DNA from: Kiritimatiellia bacterium
GTDB lineage: Bacteria; Verrucomicrobiota; Kiritimatiellia; JAAZAB01
DNA: 6,280 nucleotides
Direction of reading: 5' to 3'
Assembly: GCA_018400335.1 (NCBI GenBank)
Contig: JAGYMT010000119.1
Coordinates: 1 to 6,280, forward strand
Numbering within the stretch: position 1 is the first letter of the stretch; every line of letters begins with the position of its first letter. Below are positions 6,227 through 6,280 of the stretch, piece after piece. The notes below the pieces were generated by a model. It ran no database searches and had not been told where the DNA came from. It saw only the letters and a list, made by a program, of their open reading frames with translations. The position numbers were made by a program, and so were the translations under genes.

Positions 6227-6280
6227 ATATGAAAAGCATAAGCATCGACAATGCCACCGCAAAATTGTCAACACCTTTTC

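Noticed and set aside
6208..6228. ATG 6228 as the start of the small upstream gene
   Set aside because: It has no Shine-Dalgarno. The strong GGAGGGG lies after it and serves ATG 6210.
6235..6271. Possible promoter for the accessory genes: a perfect TTGACA at 6266-6271 (minus strand)
   Set aside because: At 17-base spacing the -10 would be TCGATG, which matches poorly. The better TATGCT is 25 bases away, too far. The hexamer alone is not enough.

Overview
The window holds the 5' part of a bacterial V/A-type ATPase operon, read entirely on the minus strand. To its right, and upstream of it, lie a structured intergenic region and two small accessory genes, also on the minus strand. In transcription order (right to left) the genes are: an 81-aa conserved-looking unknown protein (5965-6210); a 62-aa protein ending in a degenerate SEC-C zinc motif, which looks like an internally deleted retropepsin-type protease gene (5764-5952); a gap of about 360 bases; then atpE (4779-5405), a DUF2764-type gene (4216-4767), atpA (2465-4207), atpB (1171-2463), atpD (546-1151) and the first 183 codons of atpI (549 to the left edge). 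The proteolipid gene atpK would be expected just beyond the left edge.

The gene order E - DUF2764 - A - B - D - I is the arrangement known from Chlamydiae, spirochaetes, Bacteroidetes and related lineages, not the archaeal or Thermus/Enterococcus order, which has separate C and F genes. AtpA and AtpB also read like the chlamydial/spirochaetal type, for example [11 protein letters not shown] in AtpA. The host is therefore a bacterium with this A-type ATPase subclass, perhaps a spirochaete, a PVC-group member or an uncultured relative. The operon is GC-rich (60-70% in spots I counted). The sequence does not settle the phylum.

The ATPase genes are packed tightly: gaps of 11, 8, 1 and 19 bases, then a 4-base ATGA overlap between atpD and atpI. 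Almost every start has a purine-rich ribosome-binding site. A and B form the catalytic hexamer, D is the central shaft, E is a peripheral stalk, I is the membrane stator and ion half-channel, and the DUF2764 protein sits where C and F are normally encoded. Whether the enzyme uses H+ or Na+, and whether it mainly makes or hydrolyses ATP, cannot be read here because the K ring and the membrane half of I lie outside the window.

I see no clearly new multi-gene system. The points most worth a second look are the DUF2764 protein as a stand-in for the missing central-stalk subunits, the decayed protease/SEC-C chimera beside an unnamed small protein family, the hairpin abutting the atpD ribosome-binding site, and the cluster of inverted repeats upstream of atpE.
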